Shown here piece by piece: positions 1 through 7,716 of a stretch of 22,895 nt of DNA (positions are counted from its first letter, which is position 1; every line of letters starts with the position of its first letter). The position numbers and the translations under genes are program-made. The DNA comes from an uncultured Mailhella sp. (GTDB lineage: Bacteria; Desulfobacterota; Desulfovibrionia; Desulfovibrionales; Desulfovibrionaceae), in the NCBI GenBank assembly GCA_944324625.1, contig CALUWZ010000007.1, forward strand, positions 1 to 22,895. Direction: 5' to 3'. Below the pieces are notes generated by a model. It did no database searches, was not told the origin of the DNA, and saw only the letters and a list, made by a program, of their open reading frames with translations.

Positions 1-1135
1 CAATGACAAGAGCCGCGCCGGCGCGAAGATCGCTTGCCATAACAGGCGCACCGGTCAAAACAGGCACGCCGCGCACCAATGCGGAATTGCCCGAAAGCCT
101 GATATCAGCGCCCATGCGAACCAGTTCGGGAACATGCATAAAACGGTTTTCAAAAATTGTTTCTTCCACAATGCCCGAACCTTTGCAGAGAGTCAGCATG
201 GCCATGAACTGCGCCTGCATGTCCGTGGGAAAACCCGGGTGCGGCAGGGTGCGGATATCCACTGCATTCAGCTCTCCGTGGGGCTTTGCCACAACTGCGT
301 TTTCTTCATAAGTCAGCTTCACATTGCAGGCTTCAAGTTTGCTGCAAAGAGCTTCCATATCCTTATAAGGACAGTCCTCCACCCTGACTTCGCCGTTGGT
401 CATGGCAGCGGCAATAAGATAGGTTCCTGCTTCAATGCGGTCGGGCATAATGCGGTACGGAGCTTCCTGTTTTAAACCCGTTACGCCTTGGATTTTTATT
501 TGGGCATGGCCTGCACCTTCGATTTTTGCGCCGCAGGAATTTAAAAAATTAGCCAAATCCACGATTTCCGGCTCACGGGCGGCATTGTCAAGAACAGTTT
601 CGCCTTCCGCAAGACAGGCTGCCATCATAATGTTTTCCGTGCCGCCCACAGTGGGAAAGTCAAACTGGATATGGGCTCCGTGCAATTTTTTGCAGCGTCC
701 TTTAATGTAACCGCCGTCAAGGGTAAATTCCGCCCCCATTTTTTCAAGGGCGGACAAATGCAGATCAACGGGCCGAGCGCCTATGGCACAGCCGCCCGGC
801 ATGGCCACGCTTGCCTCGCCGAGCCGTGCCAGCAAAGGTCCCAAGCACAGCACGGACGCACGCATGGTTTTGACCAGATCATAGGGAGCTTCGGGAATTA
901 TGGCTTCCTTTTGGCATATTTCCAGTCTGTTTTGTTCAAAATGTGTTTCAAAGCCTAAGGTTTCCAAAAGTTTTTGGGTTGTCTGAATATCCCTCAGATG
1001 CGGAACATTCTCAAAAACCACGGGCTTATCGAATAAAATTCCCCCGAAAAGAATGGGAAGTGCGGCATTTTTCGCACCGCTGACTTTCACGGTTCCTTTC
1101 AGAGAAACACCGCCTTGAATCAAAAGACTGTCCAT
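1..1135 (-). CDS. murA: UDP-N-acetylglucosamine 1-carboxyvinyltransferase (partial, C-terminus off window)
   Basis: Catalyses the first committed step of peptidoglycan synthesis in the cytoplasm: enolpyruvyl transfer from phosphoenolpyruvate to UDP-GlcNAc. Translating the minus strand from the ATG at 1135 gives [20 protein letters not shown], then AKNAALPIL, the typical MurA N terminus with the substrate-binding KN pair. The [14 protein letters not shown] segment places the catalytic cysteine at residue 116, equivalent to Cys115 of E. coli MurA and the target of fosfomycin in that family; the cysteine is present. About 378 residues are visible, and the family is usually near 417, so roughly 40 C-terminal residues lie beyond position 1. 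A GGAG ribosome-binding site sits about 7 nt upstream of the ATG. The gene diverges from tRNA-His with only 74 nt between them. Confidence 0.96.
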   Translation of the reverse strand, partial: MDSLLIQGGVSLKGTVKVSGAKNAALPILFGGILFDKPVVFENVPHLRDIQTTQKLLETLGFETHFEQNRLEICQKEAIIPEAPYDLVKTMRASVLCLGPLLARLGEASVAMPGGCAIGARPVDLHLSALEKMGAEFTLDGGYIKGRCKKLHGAHIQFDFPTVGGTENIMMAACLAEGETVLDNAAREPEIVDLANFLNSCGAKIEGAGHAQIKIQGVTGLKQEAPYRIMPDRIEAGTYLIAAAMTNGEVRVEDCPYKDMEALCSKLEACNVKLTYEENAVVAKPHGELNAVDIRTLPHPGFPTDMQAQFMAMLTLCKGSGIVEETIFENRFMHVPELVRMGADIRLSGNSALVRGVPVLTGAPVMASDLRAGAALVI

Positions 1136-1170
1136 ATATACTCCAAAAAAATTTTTTTTCAAAAAAAAGC

Positions 1171-1199
1171 TTGACGAGCCCGCCGTTTTAGAATAAAAA
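1171..1199 (+). promoter_or_regulatory. Sigma70-type promoter of tRNA-His
   Basis: TTGACG at 1171-1176 and TAAAAA at 1194-1199 are separated by 17 nt. Transcription would begin about 3-4 nt before the mature tRNA. The tRNA-Thr gene at the other end of the window has the same arrangement (TTGACA, 17 nt, TAAAAA), which supports the call. Inferred from consensus only. Confidence 0.6.
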
Positions 1200-1209
1200 T
1201 CTTCTTCAC

Positions 1210-1286
1210 GGCGGAAGTAGCTCAGTTGGCAGAGCACCTGGTTGTGGCCCAGGTGGCCGTGGGTTCAAGTCCCATCTTTCGCCCCA
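1210..1286 (+). tRNA. tRNA-His (anticodon GTG)
   Basis: A full cloverleaf folds by eye: acceptor GCGGAAG (1211-1217) with CTTTCGC (1276-1282), D stem GCTC/GAGC, anticodon stem CCTGG/CCAGG with loop TTGTGGC, and T arm GTGGG-TTCAAGT-CCCAT. The anticodon GTG lies at 1244-1246 and reads CAC/CAU histidine codons. The G at 1210 and C at 1283 supply the G-1:C73 pair that identifies tRNA-His to its synthetase. CCA is encoded (1284-1286). No other tRNA is adjacent. Confidence 0.97.
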
Positions 1287-1292
1287 GATTTG

Positions 1293-1317
1293 CCCAAGCA
1301 TTTGCTTGGGTTTTTTT
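1293..1317 (+). terminator. Rho-independent terminator of tRNA-His
   Basis: The arms CCCAAGC (1293-1299) and GCTTGGG (1304-1310) form a hairpin with a 4-nt ATTT loop, followed directly by seven T (1311-1317). It begins 7 nt after the tRNA CCA. Confidence 0.9.
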
Positions 1318-1354
1318 GTGGCCTTTTTCCCTGCCTGCCGCACAAAGAAAATTT

Positions 1355-2152
1355 CTATTCCAAAGGCAAATCAAGGCAAAGTCCTACGGGACAGTGGTCA
1401 GAACCGTACACATCGTTTTCAATCCATGCGTCCGCAATATACGGCTTCAATTCCTCGGACACAAAGAAATAATCAATGCGCCAGCCGATATTCCTTTCCC
1501 TTGCACGGGTTTTGTAAGACCACCACGTATAGGCTCCTTCGGTATCGCCGTGCACATAACGGTAGGTATCCACATAGCCCATGCCCGTCATTTTATCCAA
1601 AAAAGCCCTTTCTTCGGCAAGAAAGCCCGTATTCAGCACATTGTCCTTCGGGCGTGCCAAATCAATTTCCTTATGGGCGATATTAAAATCCCCGCAGACA
1701 ACAATGGGCTTTTCTTTCCGAAGTTCCTCGGCATAACGCAGAAAACTGTCAAAAAAGCCCATTTTATAGGGAACACGCTTGAAAACGCCCTTGGAAAGCT
1801 CTTCTCCGCCGTTGGGAAAATACCCGTTAAAATAGTGAAAGCGGGGAAACTCCAAATGCACTATTCTGCCTTCGCCCTGATATGCTGGATCAGGCAGTTC
1901 TATTTCCGTGCGCAGCGGCTTCAGATGCGTAAAAACAGCCACTCCCGAATAGCCTTTTTTGACCACGGAATTTGCCCAGTAGCTTGTTTTTCCGCAGACT
2001 GTTTTGTCTTCTTCGGCTATTTGGTCTTCATGGGCCTTGGTTTCCTGTATGCCCACGATATCGGCGCTGTTTTCGCTTTCAAACCATTTCCATTCCTCTT
2101 TTTTGCGCAGGGAACGAAAGCCGTTCACGTTCCATGACTGAAAACGTATCAT
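1355..2152 (-). CDS. xth: Exodeoxyribonuclease III / AP endonuclease
   Basis: 265 aa, the usual length for the ExoIII/Xth branch of the endonuclease/exonuclease/phosphatase fold. It would cut the backbone at abasic sites and act as a 3'-5' exonuclease and 3'-phosphatase in base excision repair. Family active-site residues are all visible: N8 in SWNVNG, E37 in GIQETKA, Y111 in GYFPNG, D155 and N157 in CGDFNIAH, and D252-H253 in GSDHCPVG. The ATG follows directly on the TAA of the upstream gene, with a GGAG site inside that gene's last codons, so the two are probably translationally coupled. It is the last gene of the kdsB operon. No clear terminator is seen between its stop and the convergent tRNA-His terminator. 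Confidence 0.96.
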   Translation of the reverse strand: MIRFQSWNVNGFRSLRKKEEWKWFESENSADIVGIQETKAHEDQIAEEDKTVCGKTSYWANSVVKKGYSGVAVFTHLKPLRTEIELPDPAYQGEGRIVHLEFPRFHYFNGYFPNGGEELSKGVFKRVPYKMGFFDSFLRYAEELRKEKPIVVCGDFNIAHKEIDLARPKDNVLNTGFLAEERAFLDKMTGMGYVDTYRYVHGDTEGAYTWWSYKTRARERNIGWRIDYFFVSEELKPYIADAWIENDVYGSDHCPVGLCLDLPLE

Positions 2153-2662
2153 TTAAAGCTCCGTGCTCTTGGGCTGAGATTTGGGTTCACCGCTGTCCAG
2201 TTTTTTGCCGAGATCATCCATTAAATTATTGAAGCCTTTTTTGATATCCTTACCCATTTTGGAAGCGTCGTCACCGAATTTATTGATATTTTTTTGAACG
2301 GAATCGGAAAAGCTTTCTTCGGAGGCAAGATTCAGAATTCTTTGCCTGACATTGTATCCGCGGGATTTCAGGCTGCTGTCGACTTTTTGCTCAAAATCTG
2401 CAAATTCGTCCTCGGTAATTTTTTCTTTGGAAAGCAATTTTTGTACGTGCGGACGGACACAATCCTTATATACGTCATAGGGCAAAATTTCTTTGAGCAT
2501 ATAAATGCCCGCATATTCCGCATACCCGATAATACGGGGCGGCTCCTCGGCATTTGCTTTATCCGCAACTTTTATTGCTTTGTCTCCTCCCAAAACAAAG
2601 GAACCCACGCCAAATACAAGCACAAGCCCCACAATAGCCAAAAGATGCAATCCTTTATTCAT
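2153..2662 (-). CDS. Small exported protein of unknown function
   Basis: 169 aa from the ATG at 2662; I do not recognise the family. The N terminus (MNKGLHLLAIVGLVLVFGVGSFVLGG) is a hydrophobic segment typical of a signal peptide or a single membrane anchor; no lipobox cysteine is present. The rest is hydrophilic and probably helical, rich in Lys, Glu and Asp, with a KKGFNNLMDDLGKKL amphipathic stretch and a disordered Ser/Lys/Pro tail ending STEL. A periplasmic location is therefore likely. I chose this start because it begins the signal-like helix and has AGGA 10 nt upstream; an in-frame TTG at 2701 would add 13 residues that overlap kdsB and destroy the signal-like start. It lies 26 nt after kdsB and abuts xth, so it is the middle gene of a three-gene operon. 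Confidence 0.8.
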   Translation of the reverse strand: MNKGLHLLAIVGLVLVFGVGSFVLGGDKAIKVADKANAEEPPRIIGYAEYAGIYMLKEILPYDVYKDCVRPHVQKLLSKEKITEDEFADFEQKVDSSLKSRGYNVRQRILNLASEESFSDSVQKNINKFGDDASKMGKDIKKGFNNLMDDLGKKLDSGEPKSQPKSTEL

Positions 2663-2688
2663 AATACTGTAATCCTGCAATTCATACG

Positions 2689-3453
2689 TTATTTTACCCA
2701 AAATTCGGGATGGCTGCCGTAATACAAAACGGCCTGCTCCAGATCTTCGGGCGTGTCCACTCCATGAGGAGCCTCAGAAATAAGACGCACCTGCATGCGT
2801 ATTCCGTGTTCCAAAAGACGGAGCTGTTCCAGCTTTTCCGTCTGCTCCAGAGGACTTGGCGGGAAATCCGCCATTTTTTCAAGCACGGCGCGGGTGAAGG
2901 CATATACGCCCACATGCCCCACATAGGGAGCTTTGCGCACCCCGTCACGGGCAAAAGGTATGGCCGCGCGTGAAAAATACAGGGCTTCCCCGTTTTGGGC
3001 AAGGGCAATTTTCACCTGATTGGGAGATAAAATTCTGTCCCTGTCTTTTTCTTCGTCAAGAATGACGCCGAGCGTGGAACTTTCGCAGCGGGCATCCCCA
3101 AACGGTTCCAAAAGCTTCAGAAACATTTCTCTGCGCACAAAGGGTTCATCGCCCTGAATATTGGCAATAACCGCTTCTTTGTCCAAATCAAGCAGGCCTG
3201 CCGCCTCACGCACCCTGTCGGTTCCGCTTTGGTGGTCGTTTCTCGTGTGCACAAAAGGAACGCCGAGTTCTTCGGCTTTTTTTTCTATCCGTTCATCATC
3301 CGTTGCCAGCCACACATCTTCAAAAACTTCCGCCTCTTTTGCCCGCATGTAAACATGCCAGAAAAGCGGTTTTCCGCCTATTTCGGCCAAGGGCTTCGCA
3401 GGAAAGCGCGTGGAAGCATAGCGGGCAGGAATGACTGCATACGCTTTTTTCAT
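2689..3453 (-). CDS. kdsB: 3-deoxy-manno-octulosonate cytidylyltransferase (CMP-KDO synthetase)
   Basis: Activates KDO with CTP to form CMP-KDO for the inner core of lipopolysaccharide; a cytoplasmic enzyme. The 254-aa product has the family's nucleotide-binding start IPARYASTRFPAKPL (residues 8-22), ATDDERI, SGTDR at 76-80, NIQGDEPFV with the metal-binding D102, and GVDTPEDLE near the end. Length matches the family (about 250). The ATG at 3453 is preceded by GAGG at 7 nt. An upstream in-frame extension to 3537 is possible but adds a non-conserved hydrophobic stretch, so it is not used. First gene of the kdsB - small exported protein - xth operon, and evidence that the cell makes an LPS outer membrane. 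Confidence 0.96.
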   Translation of the reverse strand: MKKAYAVIPARYASTRFPAKPLAEIGGKPLFWHVYMRAKEAEVFEDVWLATDDERIEKKAEELGVPFVHTRNDHQSGTDRVREAAGLLDLDKEAVIANIQGDEPFVRREMFLKLLEPFGDARCESSTLGVILDEEKDRDRILSPNQVKIALAQNGEALYFSRAAIPFARDGVRKAPYVGHVGVYAFTRAVLEKMADFPPSPLEQTEKLEQLRLLEHGIRMQVRLISEAPHGVDTPEDLEQAVLYYGSHPEFWVK

Positions 3454-3565
3454 ACAATTACCTCGCCATTGCATTGTTATATAGCCCCAAAAAAAAAGCA
3501 AGCAAAAACGCAGAACCGCAAATTGAAAAAATGCCAAAAAAAATTCCCGAATTACAATTTTTTTC

Positions 3566-3593
3566 TTGACGCGTTTTTTCTTTGCTTTATCTT
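3566..3593 (+). promoter_or_regulatory. Possible sigma70 promoter of topA
   Basis: TTGACG at 3566-3571 and TATCTT at 3588-3593 with a 16-nt spacer (both four or five of six matches), about 35 nt before the topA ATG. It lies in the 174-nt AT-rich gap between the divergent kdsB and topA. Consensus match only. Confidence 0.45.
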
Positions 3594-3627
3594 CATAAAA
3601 AAGTTTCTTTAATTAAAAGTGAACACT

Positions 3628-6600
3628 ATGAGCAAAGACCTGATTATTGTGGAGTCTCCCGCCAAGGTTAAGACTATCAAAAAATTTCTCGGCAATCATT
3701 ACATGGTACAGGCCAGCGTAGGCCATATCCGCGACCTGCCTTCCCGCGAACTGGGGGTTGACGAAAACACGTTCATGCCCAAATACGTCACCATTCAGGG
3801 CAAGGAAAAAGTCGTGCATGACTTGCAGGAATCCGCCAAAAAAGCGGACATCGTCTATCTTGCGCCCGACCCTGACCGCGAAGGCGAAGCCATTGCATGG
3901 CACATTGCCGAGTCCATAAAGGACTGCTCAAAAAACATCAAGCGCATACAGTTCAACGAAATTACCGCCAAAGCCGTCAAAGATGCCATCGAACATCCGA
4001 GGGAAATCGATCCGCACCTTTTTGAGGCACAGCAGGCACGCCGCATTTTGGACAGGCTTGTGGGCTATAAAATTTCCCCGCTTCTGTGGAAATCCGTCAA
4101 AAGGGGCATTTCCGCAGGCCGCGTGCAGTCCGTTGCCCTGCGCCTTATCGTGGAACGCGAAGAAGAACGTCTTGCTTTTGTGCCCGAAGAATTTTGGAAT
4201 TTTAAAGCCAATCTCACGGCGGACAACATGTCTTTCAAGGCGGAACTGACCAAAATCAACGGCAAAAAAGCCCACATCGCCAACGAAGAACAGGCCCTTG
4301 CCATTGAAAAAGCACTGAATACAGGGTCCTTCATTGTGGAAAGCGTGGAAGAAAAAGAACGCAGCAAAAGCCCGCAGGCGCCGTTCACCACCTCCACGCT
4401 CCAGCAGGCAGCCAACCAGCGCCTCGGCTTTTCCGCAAAACGGACCATGACAACCGCCCAGCGCCTTTACGAAGGCATAGACATTGAAGACAGAGGCACC
4501 GTTGCCCTTATTACCTATATGCGTACGGACTCCGTGCGAATTGCCGACGAAGCAAAAAAAGCCGCCAAGGATTTCATCGAGCAAAAATACGGCAAGGAAT
4601 TTGCTGCGACAGGCGGAAAAGGCCGTGACTTCAAAGGCAAAAAATCCATACAGGACGCCCACGAAGCCATACGCCCCGTTGACGTAAACGTCACGCCCGA
4701 AGAAGTAAAAGCCGCGCTCACGCCGGACCAATACCGCCTCTACAATCTTATTTGGGCGCGCTTTGTGGCCTCACAAATGGCAAACGCAAAATTCCACGAC
4801 ACGGCCGTGGTTATTTCCTGCTGCAGCAGGGACATCAAAGCCGAAACAGAAACAGAAAAAGAATTTTATCCCCTTGAAACGGAATGGAAAACCAAGGGAG
4901 AACGCCTGCTTTTCCCCGGATTTACGACGGTTTTAAGCAGTGCCGACGACAAAGAGGAAGAACTGCCGAAACTTTCCCCCAAGGACGTGCTCGGCGTGGA
5001 ACAAATCCTCAAGGAACAAAAATTCACCCAGCCGAGCCCCCGCTATACCGAAGCGTCCCTCGTGCGGGAACTGGAAGAAAAAGGCATTGGCCGTCCTTCC
5101 ACTTACGCCACCATTATTTCCACCATTCAGGACAGGGAATACGTGCGTCTTGACGGCAAGCACTTTGTCCCTACCGATCTCGGCAATGTGGTCTGTTCAC
5201 AGCTTCGCGACAATTTTCCAACCCTCATGGATGTGGGCTTTACAGCCAAAATGGAAGAAAACCTCGACAAAGTGGCGGACGGAGAACTGGGCTGGGTTAA
5301 GCTGCTGACGGACTTTTCGGGCGATTTCAACACCACGCTGGCCAAAGCAAGCGAACACATGAAAACCATAAAATCCTCAGGCGTGGAAACCAATGTCCCC
5401 TGTCCGAAATGCGGCAAAAACCTGACCGTAAAATTCGGCAAAAGCGGCGAATTTCTTGCCTGTTCAGGCTATCCGGACTGCAAGTTCACCTCTAATTTCA
5501 TCCGCAACGAACACGGTGAAATAGAACTGCAGGCAGCGCCCGAACTCAAAGTGGTCGGCACATGCCCCAAATGCGGCGGCAGCACCGTGGAAAAACGCTC
5601 CCACACGGGCGCACGCTTCATTGCCTGCGCCAATTATCCCAAATGCGACTATGCCGCACCGTTTTCAACGGGCGTAACCTGTCCGCAGTGCCATGAAGGC
5701 GTTTTGGTTGAAAAAAGCTCCAAGCGGGGAAAAATCTTTTATTCCTGCAGCACCTATCCCAAATGCGATTACGCCTTATGGGACTATCCCGTTGCCGAAC
5801 AATGCCCCGAATGCGGTTCTCCCATTCTGGTGCGCAAAAATACCAAGGCCAAGGGCGACCATTACGCCTGCCCCAACAAATCCTGCAGATACATACGCAC
5901 AATCGGCGAAGACGGAGAAGAATTTGAACCGAGCTTTGTGCAGATTCCTCTGCTTCCGAGCCAGCTTCCTCCAAAAGCCGAAATAAGTGCTGAGGAACGC
6001 ACGGAAAAAAACGCTCCGACGGCTGAAAGCCGGAAAGAAACGGCAGAACAGCACACAGAACAAACCGAAGAACAACCCAAAAAAACACGCAAAACCAAAA
6101 CTGCGCAGACAGCCGATGCAGACACTGCACCTGAAAAACCCAAACGCACCCGCAAAAGCAAAACGGAAAACACGGAAAGCGGCACGGACAAAATTATACT
6201 GAACGGCAATGTTTCCGCAGCCAAGGAAGTCAATCTGTATACGGACGGTTCCTGCCTCGGCAATCCCGGCAAAGGAGCCTATGCGGGCATTTTGGAATTT
6301 AAAGGCAAACGGCAGGAATTTGTCGGCGGTTTCAGCCGCACCACCAATAACCGCATGGAACTGCTCGGCGTGATCACGGGCTTAAACAAGCTCAAAGAAC
6401 CCTGCACGGTCAACATTTTCACGGATTCTCAGTACGTGGCAAAAGCCATAAAGCAGGGCTGGCTTGAAAACTGGAAAAAGAACGGCTTCAAAACCGCACA
6501 GAAAAAACCCGTAAAAAACCAAGACTTGTGGATGGAACTGGACAGCGCGCTGAGCCGTCACAATGTTGTGTTCAACTGGATAAAAGGCCATGCAGGCCAC

Positions 6601-6690
6601 CCGGAAAACGAACGCTGCGACGAACTGGCCCGTACCGAAGCCGCCAAGGACAATCTGCCGCAGGATGCCGGTTTTGACGGAGAAGCATAA
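3628..6690 (+). CDS. topA: DNA topoisomerase I fused to a C-terminal ribonuclease HI domain
   Basis: 1020 aa in one uninterrupted frame; E. coli TopA is about 865 aa. The N-terminal TOPRIM domain shows E9 (IIVESPAK) and D81-x-D83-x-E85 (DPDREGEA), the metal-binding acids. The catalytic tyrosine is Y297 in ALITYMRTDS. Four C-terminal zinc-ribbon repeats follow, with cysteine sets at about C592/595/612/618, C646/649/667/673, C685/688 onward and C726/729/748/753. A Lys/Thr/Glu-rich linker (about 790-865) leads to a full RNase HI domain from about 868: LYTDGSCLGNPGKGAYAGIL, with D873, E911, D933, H988 and D998 matching the five catalytic residues of E. coli RnhA. The enzyme should relax negative supercoils and also cut RNA in RNA-DNA hybrids. 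Start: ATG at 3628 is preferred on family grounds; a GTG at 3619 would add three residues. The ribosome-binding site is weak. Confidence 0.97.
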   Translation: MSKDLIIVESPAKVKTIKKFLGNHYMVQASVGHIRDLPSRELGVDENTFMPKYVTIQGKEKVVHDLQESAKKADIVYLAPDPDREGEAIAWHIAESIKDCSKNIKRIQFNEITAKAVKDAIEHPREIDPHLFEAQQARRILDRLVGYKISPLLWKSVKRGISAGRVQSVALRLIVEREEERLAFVPEEFWNFKANLTADNMSFKAELTKINGKKAHIANEEQALAIEKALNTGSFIVESVEEKERSKSPQAPFTTSTLQQAANQRLGFSAKRTMTTAQRLYEGIDIEDRGTVALITYMRTDSVRIADEAKKAAKDFIEQKYGKEFAATGGKGRDFKGKKSIQDAHEAIRPVDVNVTPEEVKAALTPDQYRLYNLIWARFVASQMANAKFHDTAVVISCCSRDIKAETETEKEFYPLETEWKTKGERLLFPGFTTVLSSADDKEEELPKLSPKDVLGVEQILKEQKFTQPSPRYTEASLVRELEEKGIGRPSTYATIISTIQDREYVRLDGKHFVPTDLGNVVCSQLRDNFPTLMDVGFTAKMEENLDKVADGELGWVKLLTDFSGDFNTTLAKASEHMKTIKSSGVETNVPCPKCGKNLTVKFGKSGEFLACSGYPDCKFTSNFIRNEHGEIELQAAPELKVVGTCPKCGGSTVEKRSHTGARFIACANYPKCDYAAPFSTGVTCPQCHEGVLVEKSSKRGKIFYSCSTYPKCDYALWDYPVAEQCPECGSPILVRKNTKAKGDHYACPNKSCRYIRTIGEDGEEFEPSFVQIPLLPSQLPPKAEISAEERTEKNAPTAESRKETAEQHTEQTEEQPKKTRKTKTAQTADADTAPEKPKRTRKSKTENTESGTDKIILNGNVSAAKEVNLYTDGSCLGNPGKGAYAGILEFKGKRQEFVGGFSRTTNNRMELLGVITGLNKLKEPCTVNIFTDSQYVAKAIKQGWLENWKKNGFKTAQKKPVKNQDLWMELDSALSRHNVVFNWIKGHAGHPENERCDELARTEAAKDNLPQDAGFDGEA

Positions 6691-6897
6691 AAAACGGCAT
6701 AATCTTTGCAATCTTCTTTGCAGCAACCCGAAATCAACAGAATAAGCCATATTTTTTCCAAAAAAGTTGGCACATAAAAAGTATACGGCGGCAAAAACAA
6801 AAAAACTGTCACCCCAAAAGGCAGGACAATGCCAACGCAAAGCATGTGCCGCATTAAAAGCCAATTCTGTTGCCGACAAAAAAACAAGGGGAAAAAT

Positions 6898-7713
6898 ATG
6901 AACAGCAGCGAAAGCAAAATGCATGCTTTTGTCCAAAAAAACCGTTATATTCTCATTGGCTGGACAGTTATCCTGCTCTTTACCATGCTTGTATACAATG
7001 CGCTTTTGTTTTCTTCCCTGAAAAAAGAAATGGAAAACAGCCGGCTGGCTTCGGCACGCATTATGGCGGACAATTTGGCGCTTGATATCCAAAGCGGCCT
7101 GAATTTCGGGAAAAAACTCGGCAATTTTAACGGACTGGACCTTCTTTTACAGACAAGAAGCCAATATATGCCCTTGGCGGTTTTTGCTCCCGATACAAGC
7201 CTTATCAAAAAAACCGACCATTTTCCGGACTTGAAAAAAACAGATACCAATTTTTTTGGCACGGAAAACAAAACAGTGCACGGCCAGTTCCTGCAAAAAA
7301 CCGATGACGGTTCCGTACTGTTCCTGCCTCTTGAGGAGAAAAACGGCACTGCAGGATATCTTGCCGTTTTTATTGACGATAATTCCATACTGTCCGAACT
7401 TTACACATTTTACGGCAAGCAGCTTGGCCTGCAGGGCGCCATAGTTCTTGCGGGCATCCTGTGTCTGGCTCTTTTGCTGCGCCTTTTGGAAAAAAGAACC
7501 GAAAAACTTAATATTCCCCTTGAAAAAGCTCTGCGCCATACCCGTTTATGCGGAATTTGCACGTTTCTTGCCGCCCTGCTTTTAAACGGCGCACTGATGA
7601 TTTACAGTTCCAACAGTCGATATATAGAAACACTGAAAGCAGATTCAGAAAAAACGTTTATTTTCATGTCAAAGACACTGAACAAATTGCTGCTGGTGGG
7701 CATTGCCTTTTAA
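6898..7713 (+). CDS. N-terminal part of a sensor-MFS membrane protein, ended by an in-frame TAA
   Basis: 271 aa from the ATG at 6898 (AAGGGG site about 6 nt upstream; weaker in-frame ATGs at 6829 and 6844 lack one). Predicted layout: TM1 at about 17-40, a periplasmic region of about 130 residues resembling a Cache-type sensor (long helix ASARIMADNLALDIQSGLNF, then a strand LAVFAPD), TM2 at about 175-197, a short basic cytoplasmic loop, TM3 at about 217-237, then the start of a second periplasmic region with GIAF just before the stop. The next open frame (7717-9348) is in the same reading frame only one codon later and completes this second region, so this is very likely the first third of a single ancestral gene. 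It could still be made as a separate, truncated sensor-like protein. Ligand unknown. Confidence 0.75.
   Translation: MNSSESKMHAFVQKNRYILIGWTVILLFTMLVYNALLFSSLKKEMENSRLASARIMADNLALDIQSGLNFGKKLGNFNGLDLLLQTRSQYMPLAVFAPDTSLIKKTDHFPDLKKTDTNFFGTENKTVHGQFLQKTDDGSVLFLPLEEKNGTAGYLAVFIDDNSILSELYTFYGKQLGLQGAIVLAGILCLALLLRLLEKRTEKLNIPLEKALRHTRLCGICTFLAALLLNGALMIYSSNSRYIETLKADSEKTFIFMSKTLNKLLLVGIAF
7711..7713 (+). other. In-frame TAA interrupting the sensor-MFS gene
   Basis: The codons TTT TAA AAC ATG join two open frames in the same phase. One substitution (AAA, CAA or GAA to TAA) would restore an 816-codon gene spanning 6898-9348. The stop falls inside a predicted second sensor-like region, directly after GIAF, where the first such region has GLNF followed by GKKLGN. 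The second part has no convincing ribosome-binding site of its own. A sequencing error in the TTTTAAAA run, a recent pseudogene, or stop-codon read-through or re-initiation are all possible. Confidence 0.75.
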
Positions 7714-7716
7714 AAC

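Noticed and set aside
1226..2137. 303-codon plus-strand frame opposite xth
   Set aside because: It begins inside tRNA-His, runs through that gene's terminator and is Phe/His-rich, as expected of the antisense of a real gene. The xth frame has full catalytic motifs.
2663..2701. TTG-started 13-residue extension of the small exported protein
   Set aside because: It overlaps the end of kdsB and places polar residues before the signal-like helix. The ATG at 2662 has an AGGA site.
3454..3537. N-terminal extension of KdsB
   Set aside because: The added residues are not part of the family, and the ATG at 3453 has GAGG at the right distance.
3928..4731. 267-codon minus-strand frame inside topA
   Set aside because: Phe/Gly-rich antisense shadow of conserved topoisomerase sequence, with no ribosome-binding site.
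6765..6787. TTGGCAC followed by TATAC, resembling a sigma54 promoter before the sensor-MFS gene
   Set aside because: The -12 element would need GC ten bases after GG; here it is GT and the rest of the -12 box does not match.
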